Below are positions 53,313-61,771 of a stretch of 64,000 nt of DNA, in pieces (position 1 is the stretch's first letter; every line of letters starts with the position of its first letter). The translations under genes and the position numbers were made by a program. Below the pieces are notes generated by a model, which was not told the origin of the DNA, did not search any database, and saw nothing but the letters and a program-made list of their open reading frames with translations. The DNA is from Permianibacter aggregans (lineage in GTDB: Bacteria > Pseudomonadota > Gammaproteobacteria > Enterobacterales > Permianibacteraceae): assembly GCF_009756665.1 (NCBI RefSeq), contig NZ_CP037953.1, forward strand, positions 1,178,001 to 1,242,000, given 5' to 3'.

Positions 53313-55184
53313 TCACATTTGAACCACGACGATACGCATGACGAACTGATTGGCATCGCTGCGATAACCGCCCTGGGCGTAGAAACCGTTGACGGTTTCG
53401 CCGTTGCCGAGCCGGCTATTCAGGCTGGCCAGGAAGCTTGTGTAATTGTCAAACATCTGCACATTCGCGTCTGAACGAATTGCGTAGATATCGCGGCCAT
53501 CACTTGGCGGCACCAGCATCGGCGATGCAGCCAGACTCAGCAGATCAACGCGGATACCGGCTTGCAGCAGATGATGAACGTTGCCGAGTTGATCGTCCTG
53601 CAAATCCATAACCAGACCTGTTTCAGTAGCACTGACAAATGGTGTCGTGCTGCCGGCTTCACCGAAGCCAACAACTAGCTTGGCTTTGCTGTCTTCGTAG
53701 TTGCTAATCGACACGGCATTGAAATCGGCCGGTGCACTGCCAAAGGCGCTGACATAACCGCGGGCGCGTACCGGTGCGCCGACATCATGCTCAAGCACAA
53801 AGCTGTTTGGCGTCGCGATTTGATAGTTCTCCGGGTCGGCATCATTGGCGCTGTCAATTCCTGTGCCGGCAAAATCGAATGCACTGGCGCGAACACCACT
53901 CATTGCCTGCAAGTCGATGGTCAGTTCACCAAGCAATTGCTGATTGACACTACCGGCAGCTGACGACAACTGCAGCAACACGATATCAGCGCTGAATTGC
54001 GTTTCGCTGCTGCTATCGACACTGACTTCGCCAAGTGCGCGAATCCGTTGACCAACCGATATCGCTGCCAGGCCTTGATCATCACGACCAAGACGTGGTT
54101 TGTAGACTTTGGTTTCTTCATCGAGTGTCACGGTGATGGTATCGCGGAATGTCGCGCTGCCATCCCGATCCAGACTGGCGCCTTTGACGGTCAGCACATT
54201 GCCGCTGCGCGCGACAACCACGCCATGCAAGCCATCCTTGTCACCACCGGGCACGCTGTCACCGACCCGCACTTCAGCAGCGGTGAATTTATGATCGGCG
54301 CGTACATAAGTGCCGAATGCGACCGTTGCCGTGCCGGCCGGCAGCGCGCTCATCGCCTGCAAGCCTGCGCTACCCTGCAGGGATTCGCCATTGACCAGGA
54401 AATGGGTGTCCTGATCGACATAGACCCGGGCACTGCCACGCCGAGCACTGCGATCCTGAAACGGCCGCAGCGCAATCCGATAGTAGGATTCATTGCTGTT
54501 GACTTCCAGCATTGGGCCGCGCACGCGGAAATCGCGATCATCGATCAATTCCGGCGAACCAAGCAGCACCGGCCGGGCGATCGCGGTGATTGGCGTGGCG
54601 TCGAGATCCACCTCGTGTGATGCGGCCAAATCAAAATCGATTTGCACAAAGGCCGGCACCCCCGGTGCGATAACGATGCCTCGGGAATCAAGATTGATCG
54701 CCAGCGTAAATTGGCTCAGCGGCGCGCCGCTTTCATCGACAACCGTTGCGACTTGCGCGACGCCATCCTTTTCCACCTGCACGTCAGCGCCGGCGTAATT
54801 TAAAGTGATTTCGCCTCTGACATAACGGCCATTCGGCACCACGGCCGAGGTGACCAGTTCACTCAACTCAACGTACTGAGCAAAATCAACCCGGGTCTGG
54901 GTCGGCAACAACTCAACCTTGCTGCCATCGGCGCGTTCCAGCCGCAGCGCCATGACATCAACGCTGTAACTCAAAAAATCACCATCGGCATCGGTGAAAC
55001 TTACTGCCACAACGCCGCATTGATCATCATTGGGGTTTGGTTCGTTGTCGGTGGTTTCGCATGGCGGCGCGGCCGAGTTCGGTGGCGGCGTTGCTGCGGT
55101 TTCGCTGCTGCTGCCGCCGCCACAGGCGCTCAGCATGGCGAGACTGGCGGCGAGTGCGAGCCAGCGTGAAGTGAGACGGTTCAT
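53313..55184 (-). CDS. Large lipoprotein with DUF4382/DUF5666-like repeats
   Basis: The start is ATG 55184 after AGGAGG, giving 623 residues. The signal ends MLSACGGGSSS, so it is a lipoprotein with a Ser/Gly linker. The first part (VAVSFTDADGDFLSYSVDVMALRLERADG) resembles DUF4382. The later part has repeated beta-rich OB-like units, for example DGLHGVVVARSGNVLTVKGASLDR and VGQRIRALGEVS, which resemble DUF5666. The function is unknown. It is probably a cell-surface or periplasmic scaffold. Confidence 0.72.
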   Translation of the reverse strand: MNRLTSRWLALAASLAMLSACGGGSSSETAATPPPNSAAPPCETTDNEPNPNDDQCGVVAVSFTDADGDFLSYSVDVMALRLERADGSKVELLPTQTRVDFAQYVELSELVTSAVVPNGRYVRGEITLNYAGADVQVEKDGVAQVATVVDESGAPLSQFTLAINLDSRGIVIAPGVPAFVQIDFDLAASHEVDLDATPITAIARPVLLGSPELIDDRDFRVRGPMLEVNSNESYYRIALRPFQDRSARRGSARVYVDQDTHFLVNGESLQGSAGLQAMSALPAGTATVAFGTYVRADHKFTAAEVRVGDSVPGGDKDGLHGVVVARSGNVLTVKGASLDRDGSATFRDTITVTLDEETKVYKPRLGRDDQGLAAISVGQRIRALGEVSVDSSSETQFSADIVLLQLSSAAGSVNQQLLGELTIDLQAMSGVRASAFDFAGTGIDSANDADPENYQIATPNSFVLEHDVGAPVRARGYVSAFGSAPADFNAVSISNYEDSKAKLVVGFGEAGSTTPFVSATETGLVMDLQDDQLGNVHHLLQAGIRVDLLSLAASPMLVPPSDGRDIYAIRSDANVQMFDNYTSFLASLNSRLGNGETVNGFYAQGGYRSDANQFVMRIVVVQM

Positions 55185-55345
55185 TTGGGTTTCCTCCTGA
55201 CAGGACCAAAAATGGTCGTACACCGTCATCAACGCCTGAACCCGTTTTCGGTTGACCTGGCCGTTGGTTGGTGTTGCCGGCTATTGCCAATATCGCGCTT
55301 CGGCTTTATGGTCAGGTTCGCCCGCAATCCGCGCAGGAGTGCGCC

Positions 55346-55999
55346 ATGGAAACCAAAAAAACGGCGACTGTCTTGGGTGCCACCGGTCTGGTCGGCCGAG
55401 CGTTGATCGACCGATTGCTGCATGACGAGCGCTACTGGCGCGTCACGGCCGTCGTGCGCTCCGGCACCTCGCTGCCTTCGCATCACAAGCTGCATCTGGT
55501 TTACACCCAGTTCGACAAGAATGACTGGTTGCCGGCCTTGCAGACTGACCATGTCTACTGCTGTCTTGGCACCACCAAAAAGAAAGCCGGCAGCAAACAG
55601 GCGTTTCGTTGGGTCGATTACACGCTGGTGGTCGAGGCGGCAATGGCCGCTGCCCATTATCAGGCGCATTTTCTGGTGATCAGCGCATTGGGCGCCGATC
55701 CGAGTTCCAGTGTTTTCTACAACCGGGTCAAAGGCGAAATGGAGCAGGCGTTACTGCAAATGCCGTTGCCGAAATTATCGATTTTCCGACCGTCATTGTT
55801 GTCGGGAAAGCGCAAAGAATTTCGTTTGGGCGAACGCCTTGCCTTATGGTTTGCCTGGATGCTGCCAGAAGCCTGGCGCAGTATTCCGGCCGAGAAAGTG
55901 GCCATTGCCATGGAGTATGTCGCGTTCAATCAAGCAGCCAAGCAGCAGATCTACAGCTCGAAAGCGATGCAAGCCATTCCGGATTTGCGCAAAACATAA
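55346..55999 (+). CDS. Atypical SDR, NAD(P)-binding oxidoreductase (HTATIP2-like)
   Basis: The start is ATG 55346, after CAGGAGTGCGCC, giving 217 residues. The Rossmann motif is VLGATGLVGRALIDRLL, with AVVRSG after the second strand. CCLGTTKKKAGSKQAFRWVDYTLV and the catalytic-like YNRVKGEMEQAL segment follow. This is the short NAD(P)H-binding group related to HTATIP2/TIP30 and bacterial oxidoreductases of unknown substrate. It is cytoplasmic and divergent from the lipoprotein gene. Confidence 0.85.
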   Translation: METKKTATVLGATGLVGRALIDRLLHDERYWRVTAVVRSGTSLPSHHKLHLVYTQFDKNDWLPALQTDHVYCCLGTTKKKAGSKQAFRWVDYTLVVEAAMAAAHYQAHFLVISALGADPSSSVFYNRVKGEMEQALLQMPLPKLSIFRPSLLSGKRKEFRLGERLALWFAWMLPEAWRSIPAEKVAIAMEYVAFNQAAKQQIYSSKAMQAIPDLRKT

Positions 56000-56025
56000 C
56001 GCCGGCTTTCGCCGGCGCTATGTTT
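55992..56025. terminator. Hairpin terminator between the SDR and PhoX-like genes
   Basis: CGCCGGC-TTTC-GCCGGCG is extended outward by AAACATA/TATGTTT with one mismatch. It overlaps the SDR stop codon and lies between convergent genes, and it could serve both. Confidence 0.75.
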
Positions 56026-56047
56026 ACTTCAAAAACAACTTTTCGGA

Positions 56048-57751
56048 TTACTCACCTTTCGGGTTGTAGACCCAAATCATGTTGTTTTCATGCAGGCCGG
56101 AATCTTCACCGATGATTACGCGACCATCGTTCAGCACCACCAGGTTATCCGGGTTGGAGATGCCATCGACACTGCATTTATTGACGGTCAGCGTGCCGTC
56201 ATAAGGACCACCAACGACCACCGGATCCATCCGGGTCACGTTGTAATCGGCGTGCACACCGAGACGGTAAACCGCACCACACTTATTGCCATTCAGCTGA
56301 ATATCACCCGAGGTATCGGCCATCGCGCCATCAATGGCCGACATTGCCACATACATAAACGGAATCGAGTTGTTGGCAACACCGTTGAAGTGGATATTGA
56401 TGCCTTCCATCTTGTTGAACTCGACGGTCGCCCCTTTGGCTTTCGCCGCGCGTAAGGTTTCGATAAAGGCGTAACGATCATCGGCGCCGCCGCCGGCTGC
56501 CCAGGTGGTGATTTCCGCGTCGGTGACGTAGCTGGTTGAACCATCAACATAATCGCCACGGTCGATACCATCATAGCTGGCAATCCAGGTTTCCAGTTCC
56601 GCATTGGTCGCATGCGCCAGTTCGATCCACTCGATATTGAAACCGGCTTTCGCGGCGTCTTTGGTCGCGTCCTGTTTCACTTTCGCGGCGTACAGCGTAC
56701 CGGCCGACAAATCGCCTTTGTTATCGGCAACGAATTTGAAAAAGCCTTTACGTGAGCCATCATCGGTCAGATAAACGGTTTTCAAGTCCGGCATCACGAC
56801 AGCGTTTTCATGCGCCATACGGCCGAGCGTGAAGTGCTTGACCGGCACGGGCGTAGCCGAGGTCGGGTTGGTGATTTCGACGATATAGCCGTAACGATAC
56901 GGGTTCGGGAATTGGCCGCCAAGGTAATCGGTCAGGCGATCGATATCGGCATTGTTCGGGTAACCGGTGGAATACGTGGCATCATTCCAACGCACGGTAT
57001 TTTCGGCTTCGTAGTTTTCTTCCGAGGTCAGCGGTGTGCCCCATGGCGACAAGGTACCGAAGCAGTTGATCAGCGTGCCCTGCACCGACGCAAAATCGAT
57101 ATTCTTGGCATCGGTGACTGACCAGTTGCCATCGGCAGCACGGGCCAGCGTCAAGCGCGACATCGCACCCGGACGATCTTCCCAGGCCGTGAACAACATG
57201 CCTTGCGAGCCATCAACCGATGTGGAAATGAACGCGTTGAAGTCTGGATCTTGCGAAGCTTTCAGATCTTGCGAGCCGTCCGCTTTGACAATGGCGCCAA
57301 GGCCGAATGCCAGCGCGCCGCCATACGTGTCACCGGCGCGGCCCAACACTTGATATTCGCCATCAACAACGCGAACCATTTGTTTTTCGGCTGTGGTCGT
57401 AGGCACCGACAAGTCGGTGATACGCGGATTCAGTGCATCCAGATCCAGCCCTTTCCAAATCCCGACAGCAGCATCATTTTCCGGTGCCGGCAGCGAGTCG
57501 GAAGGATGCTGCACGTTGAAGAACAGTTCGCCGTTATCGGTTTTGAACAAACCGGTGATTTCCGCACCCAGCGGCACGGTCGCCAGGCGGGTCAACTTGG
57601 CAACAGGGGTCAGATCCTGACCATCGGTACCCGGCGCACCGTCAGAGCCGTTTGCGCCATCAACGCCATCTCGTCCATCATCAGCACAGGAAGCCAGCAA
57701 CAGCGCCGTCAGCACGGCTACAGCAATGGATTTCGGTTTTACTTGTAACAT
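56048..57751 (-). CDS. PhoX-like (DUF839) lipoprotein with collagen-like linker
   Basis: A 567-residue protein with a lipoprotein signal ending LLLASC (Cys22). A short Gly-X-Y run follows (DGRDGVDGANGSDGAPGTDG), then a PhoX/DUF839 beta-propeller. The propeller motifs are FGTLSPWGTPLTSEENYEAE, GRMAHENAVVMPDLKTVYLTDDGSRKGFFKFV and PDNLVVLNDGRVIIGEDSGLHENNMIWVY. PhoX phosphatases use Ca and Fe to release phosphate from organic esters. True PhoX usually has a Tat signal, so this lipoprotein form may have another role. Confidence 0.85.
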   Translation of the reverse strand: MLQVKPKSIAVAVLTALLLASCADDGRDGVDGANGSDGAPGTDGQDLTPVAKLTRLATVPLGAEITGLFKTDNGELFFNVQHPSDSLPAPENDAAVGIWKGLDLDALNPRITDLSVPTTTAEKQMVRVVDGEYQVLGRAGDTYGGALAFGLGAIVKADGSQDLKASQDPDFNAFISTSVDGSQGMLFTAWEDRPGAMSRLTLARAADGNWSVTDAKNIDFASVQGTLINCFGTLSPWGTPLTSEENYEAENTVRWNDATYSTGYPNNADIDRLTDYLGGQFPNPYRYGYIVEITNPTSATPVPVKHFTLGRMAHENAVVMPDLKTVYLTDDGSRKGFFKFVADNKGDLSAGTLYAAKVKQDATKDAAKAGFNIEWIELAHATNAELETWIASYDGIDRGDYVDGSTSYVTDAEITTWAAGGGADDRYAFIETLRAAKAKGATVEFNKMEGINIHFNGVANNSIPFMYVAMSAIDGAMADTSGDIQLNGNKCGAVYRLGVHADYNVTRMDPVVVGGPYDGTLTVNKCSVDGISNPDNLVVLNDGRVIIGEDSGLHENNMIWVYNPKGE

Positions 57752-57910
57752 GTTCTCGTCCTTTCAAAAGCTACCACATTCGAGGCAGGACAATAGGAGA
57801 ACCGAATTTGGTTGCAGAATCGTGACGACCGCATGACAAATACCGTGAAAGATTTTTTTCAGTGAAAAAAACGCTGACTAAAGCAGCGCCTTTTTATCAA
57901 TTTTTTCTCG

Positions 57911-59617
57911 CTATTTTTCTGCAACGGCAGCGGGTGATTCGCTCCAATCCAGGCGCAGATCCCAACCAAAAAAACGGCTCTCCGGTTGCAACGGCGGAAT
58001 GTCATCAACAATGGCGTCGTAGACATTCTTGGCGCCAGCAACCGTGATGTCACGGCCATTGACGTAGCTCTGATGACGAACCAGATAGGTATACGCCTTG
58101 TTCAATAGCAAAGCCCGTTCCCGCGACGGTGTCAGCAGCGTAAACACATCGGCCGCTTTGACGTTTTCTTCATCGACGCTGCCGTCGGCACGATACCAAC
58201 GTGCGCGCATTTCATCATTCTCTCGGAACTCATTGCCGCCGGCTGCGCGTTTCAGATAGTTGAGTATTTCGCCACCGGACTCAGCGATCGATGGCGCATC
58301 TTTCATGCCACGCAGATTGATATAGCCAAAACCCTCCGGGCCAGTGATCTTGCGGGCAAACGAAAACGTTTGATCGATGGTGGTACCAATCGCCGCATGG
58401 CAGCCCATGCAAGCAAAGGTTTCCTCATGCGACTGTGGCCGCAGCTCGCCGTCATAATCCTCAATGAATCCTTGCAGCAGCCAACCCATGCCGTTTTCCA
58501 TGCCGAGCTCGCGATAGTCGACAAAATACGGCAGCTCACCGGTGGATTTTTCTTTGCGCTCGCGACGATAGCGATTGTCCAAATCATCGGCGCTCAGACT
58601 GCGCACTTTCTTCATGTAGCGCAGCTCTTTCATCCGTGGCGGCACCACCGTTTCGCCATTCGCATCAATGCCAAGATAGCGCACCGAATGCATGAACTCA
58701 GCGCCTTCAGGGAATTGTTGAGTGACCACCGCGATCTGCTTGGCATCACCAAGATAATGCTGATGAGACACCAGATTCGTTGTCTCGGCAAGCGCGCCAT
58801 CACCATTCAGATCAACGCCATAATGTTGTTCATCAACCACTGGAATGCGAATGGAATCGAGTTGCTTGATATTCATTTCCAGCAACGACAGATTAAGCTG
58901 GTACATCAACCAGTCAAACTTACCATTGTGCTGGCGGAAGGCTTCCGGCAAGCGGATCAGTACATCATCGGTGGAGCCATTGGTCGGCCAGAAGGTGCTC
59001 GGAAACGGTTTGTAATTGAACGCCACCCAGCCACTGCCATCACGCGCCAAGCCTTGCTCATCAAACGCTTTTTCCGGTTCGGCAAAATGATTGAGGTCCG
59101 GCACAAAACCCTGCCAGTTTTGCTGACGCAGGCGCTCCGGCAGCGCCTGGTAATTGTCCTGATTGATGTAGGCCAGAATCGTCTCATCGGAAATCTGGGC
59201 GGCCCATTCACGCTTGTCGATGAACAGATTTTTCCAATGATTCTCCATGCCGACATCGGAGAACAGATAAACCCCTTGCAAGCCACCATCATCGAGTTTG
59301 TTCATGCGCGGCTTGTCGGTTTCGGCGGTGTATACCTGATGACAGACATAACAAGGATTGTGCACACCTTCGGTGCGGGTGTAGCACTGCGCCGGTACGG
59401 GTGCTTCTTCATTGATTTCGCGATCGGTTTTGCCAAACAGACGCAACTCGGGCGCCACCTCCGGCAAAGACAGTGCGGGCGCCCCGCCCCCGCTGGGCGC
59501 CCGCACTGCCGAGCCCGAATCGCAAGCACTGAGCAGCAACACGACACTCAACACCAACACCAGATAAGTAATGAATGAGTCGGTGAAGACCGACCGAATG
59601 GATTTGCGCTGACTCAT
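57911..59617 (-). CDS. Lipoprotein with two c-type heme motifs, function unknown
   Basis: The start is ATG 59617 after AAGGGTT, giving 568 residues. The lipobox LLLSAC puts Cys32 at the mature end. The heme c motifs CYVCH (residues 89-93) and CMGCH (near 402-406) are far apart, with a large non-heme region between them. I do not recognise the family. It is probably a periplasmic electron carrier or an oxidoreductase with heme cofactors. The neighbouring PhoX-like gene runs in the same direction with a 159-bp gap, and both encode exported lipoproteins. Confidence 0.75.
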   Translation of the reverse strand: MSQRKSIRSVFTDSFITYLVLVLSVVLLLSACDSGSAVRAPSGGGAPALSLPEVAPELRLFGKTDREINEEAPVPAQCYTRTEGVHNPCYVCHQVYTAETDKPRMNKLDDGGLQGVYLFSDVGMENHWKNLFIDKREWAAQISDETILAYINQDNYQALPERLRQQNWQGFVPDLNHFAEPEKAFDEQGLARDGSGWVAFNYKPFPSTFWPTNGSTDDVLIRLPEAFRQHNGKFDWLMYQLNLSLLEMNIKQLDSIRIPVVDEQHYGVDLNGDGALAETTNLVSHQHYLGDAKQIAVVTQQFPEGAEFMHSVRYLGIDANGETVVPPRMKELRYMKKVRSLSADDLDNRYRRERKEKSTGELPYFVDYRELGMENGMGWLLQGFIEDYDGELRPQSHEETFACMGCHAAIGTTIDQTFSFARKITGPEGFGYINLRGMKDAPSIAESGGEILNYLKRAAGGNEFRENDEMRARWYRADGSVDEENVKAADVFTLLTPSRERALLLNKAYTYLVRHQSYVNGRDITVAGAKNVYDAIVDDIPPLQPESRFFGWDLRLDWSESPAAVAEK

Positions 59618-59705
59618 AACCCTTGAACCCTGTCTAAACCAACCGCATCGGCAAACACCAATGAACGGCTCGGCCCACACGGTAATCGCAGAATGTGACA
59701 TTCAG

Positions 59706-59736
59706 TTGACGATCAGTGCAGACTTCCAGCTAGAAT
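59706..59736 (+). promoter_or_regulatory. Possible sigma-70 promoter of the pilin operon
   Basis: TTGACG (59706-59711) and TAGAAT (59731-59736) are separated by 19 bp, slightly wide. It lies 46 bp before the first gene. No sigma-54 site of the kind seen for many pilA genes is visible. Confidence 0.35.
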
Positions 59737-59781
59737 GCGCCGGCGCAAGAAGCGACAAACAAAGAACAAGGAACTTTTCTG

Positions 59782-60297
59782 ATGTCATTGAAAAGTTGGT
59801 GGGCCTGGGAACTGCCATTTACATTGATGTTGATACTGACACTGGCAGGTATCGGCCTGTTGGCAGTGCCGGAATATCGGTTAAGGGCGCAGATCATCAA
59901 CGTATTCAGCGGCTGGCAGGAAGGCCGCACGACGATGATGACCGAGTACGCCTGGCACCATCGATTTCCCGGGCAGGATGCCGCAGCGCTCGAGTCACTA
60001 GGCCAAACGTTTCACCAGCCACAAATCCGCCTGCACGAAGACGCCGTTTTGGTCCGGATTGATTCCCAGCCAATCGACTCGCCCTACCCCAATCTGGCCG
60101 AAGATTTTCTGCACGCTACGCCATTTGGAGCGCAGGAATTCCTGATGCGTGCCGGCACCAGCTCACCCGCTGCGGCCACCATAGTGTGGCAATGCGGCAG
60201 CAACCCGTTTCCCGATTCCATTTCCTCGAAAACGCCAGCGATGAGTGCGGCAGAAGCTTACTTTTTACCCGCCAGTTGTCGGAGAACCCATGACTAA
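59782..60297 (+). CDS. Degenerate pilin-like protein
   Basis: A 171-residue protein with AAGGAA before ATG. The N-terminal hydrophobic helix (ELPFTLMLILTLAGIGLLAVPEYRLRAQI) lines up with the pilin helix [29 protein letters not shown] of the third gene in this operon. There is no Gly-Phe prepilin cleavage site and no Glu5. Near the C terminus, Cys residues in VWQCGSNPFP and LPASCR match the disulfide-loop ends VCGNGQIP and LPAPCR of that pilin. It is thus a pilin relative that probably cannot be processed normally. Confidence 0.65.
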   Translation: MSLKSWWAWELPFTLMLILTLAGIGLLAVPEYRLRAQIINVFSGWQEGRTTMMTEYAWHHRFPGQDAAALESLGQTFHQPQIRLHEDAVLVRIDSQPIDSPYPNLAEDFLHATPFGAQEFLMRAGTSSPAAATIVWQCGSNPFPDSISSKTPAMSAAEAYFLPASCRRTHD

Positions 60298-61189
60298 AAC
60301 TGATCTACCGAAGCTGACCACGGCGCAACTGTTGTTGCTCTGGTCAGACGGCATTGGCAACGACCACAGTGCTGAAAAAGTCCTGAGCCGGCTGCAATCC
60401 CAACTCAGTGATCAGCAGTATCGCAGTCTGCAACCGTTACTGTCGGCCAGTAGCCCCAGCAGCACCGATCCGGCGCTGCAATTTGTTCATCAGCAGATGA
60501 AGCAAGGCCTGTCGCTGCCAGAGGCGTTGAAACGTTTTGAGATGCGCGTGAGCAAATGGCAGCAAGTCTGTGCCGTCATTCGCGAACAGACCGAGCCATT
60601 GCTCGCTTACCCATTGGTACTGCTTGTCATTTTTTCCATGACGTTTTGGATTTGGAGCATCTACGTCGTGCCCGGCCTGATGGAGATGTATCAATCGGAA
60701 AGCGCGCGTGCGCATCTGCCGACCCTGAGCCAATGGCTGTTCGATCTGCAGCATCACCCCGTGCTGGGCTGGCTGATCGCCGCCGTGTTACTGGCGGCAG
60801 TCGCCGCGTTGCTGTTTTTTGGCTGGCAATTGCGTGTCGGTTTCAAACGCCAGTTGCGAGAACCGGGCGCAACAAACCGCGGTTTGTTTCTGTTGCTGCC
60901 GGGGCTGTCCGATTTTGCCCGGCTGTTGTTTTCGAGCCAAAACACTGCGCCGAAAGAAGCCGTGTTCAGCGCTGAACACCTGCAGGAATATGCGTTGGCG
61001 CAAACGCTTGGGCATGCCGATGCCACGCTTGACCGAATTCTGCAATCGCCGGCCGAAGCGCTGGCCCGACCGTTGCGTCAACGATTTAACCGGATCAGCA
61101 AATTGCTGATCGCCTGCTGTTGGGTGTTAATCGCGGCACTGATGATTGGCGCATACGAACTGATCTTCAATATAGGAAAACTGGTATGA
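60290..61189 (+). CDS. Short PilC/GspF-like inner-membrane protein
   Basis: The start is ATG 60290, overlapping the preceding stop by 8 bp, giving 299 residues. It resembles one T2SS-F/PilC repeat: the helical cytoplasmic part [36 protein letters not shown], then membrane helices near 105-125, 165-185 and 275-295. The C-terminal [12 protein letters not shown]-like end ([11 protein letters not shown]) resembles GspF tails. Standard PilC has about 400 residues and two such repeats, so this is short. It may serve as the platform for the two pilins encoded around it. Confidence 0.68.
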   Translation: MTKTDLPKLTTAQLLLLWSDGIGNDHSAEKVLSRLQSQLSDQQYRSLQPLLSASSPSSTDPALQFVHQQMKQGLSLPEALKRFEMRVSKWQQVCAVIREQTEPLLAYPLVLLVIFSMTFWIWSIYVVPGLMEMYQSESARAHLPTLSQWLFDLQHHPVLGWLIAAVLLAAVAALLFFGWQLRVGFKRQLREPGATNRGLFLLLPGLSDFARLLFSSQNTAPKEAVFSAEHLQEYALAQTLGHADATLDRILQSPAEALARPLRQRFNRISKLLIACCWVLIAALMIGAYELIFNIGKLV

Positions 61190-61662
61190 AAATGAGCAAA
61201 GGCTTCACGCTTATCGAACTGATGATCGTTGTCTCAATTATCGGCATTCTGGCCGCCGTGGCACTGCCGGCTTACCAGAGCTACACGGTGCGCGCGAAAA
61301 TTGCCGAGGCGATCAATCTCGGTAATGAATTGAAAGATGAAATCAAACTGTATTACGAAAGCCACCACCGTTTTCCGAAAGACAATGATGAAGCCGGCGC
61401 ACCAGCACCGAATCTGCTGATCGGTAATTACGTCAGCGCCATTGCCGTTGAACAAGGCGCGTTACAGGTCACGCTCGGCAACTTCGTGCCGGAAAACATG
61501 AAAGGGCAAATCCTCAGCATTCGCCCGCTGTACGTCAAAGGCAGCCCGGCCAGTCCGATCTCCTGGGTCTGCGGCAATGGCCAAATCCCGGAAGGCATGC
61601 TGGCCGCTGGTGAAAACAAAACCAGCATCAGTGCCAGCTATTTGCCCGCTCCCTGTCGTTAA
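61186..61662 (+). CDS. Type IV pilin, PilA-like
   Basis: The start is ATG 61186, overlapping the previous stop (ATGA), giving 158 residues. The prepilin motif is [20 protein letters not shown], cleaved after Gly6, with Glu at mature position 5. The helix continues [22 protein letters not shown]. The C-terminal disulfide loop is marked by Cys in WVCGNG and LPAPCR. It would be the normal pilus subunit, processed by a PilD peptidase encoded elsewhere. The same order of degenerate pilin, short PilC and pilin within one operon is not one I recognise. Confidence 0.9.
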   Translation: MKMSKGFTLIELMIVVSIIGILAAVALPAYQSYTVRAKIAEAINLGNELKDEIKLYYESHHRFPKDNDEAGAPAPNLLIGNYVSAIAVEQGALQVTLGNFVPENMKGQILSIRPLYVKGSPASPISWVCGNGQIPEGMLAAGENKTSISASYLPAPCR

Positions 61663-61678
61663 CCGCGCGAGCACTGGC

Positions 61679-61705
61679 AAGCGGCCCATTCGGGCCGCTT
61701 TTGCT
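61679..61705 (+). terminator. Terminator of the pilin operon
   Basis: AAGCGGCCC-ATTC-GGGCCGCTT followed by TTGCTTT, 16 bp after the pilin stop. Confidence 0.85.
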
Positions 61706-61771
61706 TTGGCCCTTCGCCCCCTTCTGCTAGGCTAGGGCCGTTTTTGTGGTTCAACAACGGAGAAGAGGGTC

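Noticed and set aside
52114-53316. 400-residue minus-strand open frame
   Set aside because: It is antisense to the M13 peptidase gene, whose zinc motif and family end are clear.
58370-59578. 402-residue plus-strand open frame
   Set aside because: It is antisense to the two-heme lipoprotein gene, which has a lipobox, heme motifs and a ribosome-binding site; the antisense product has no recognisable features.
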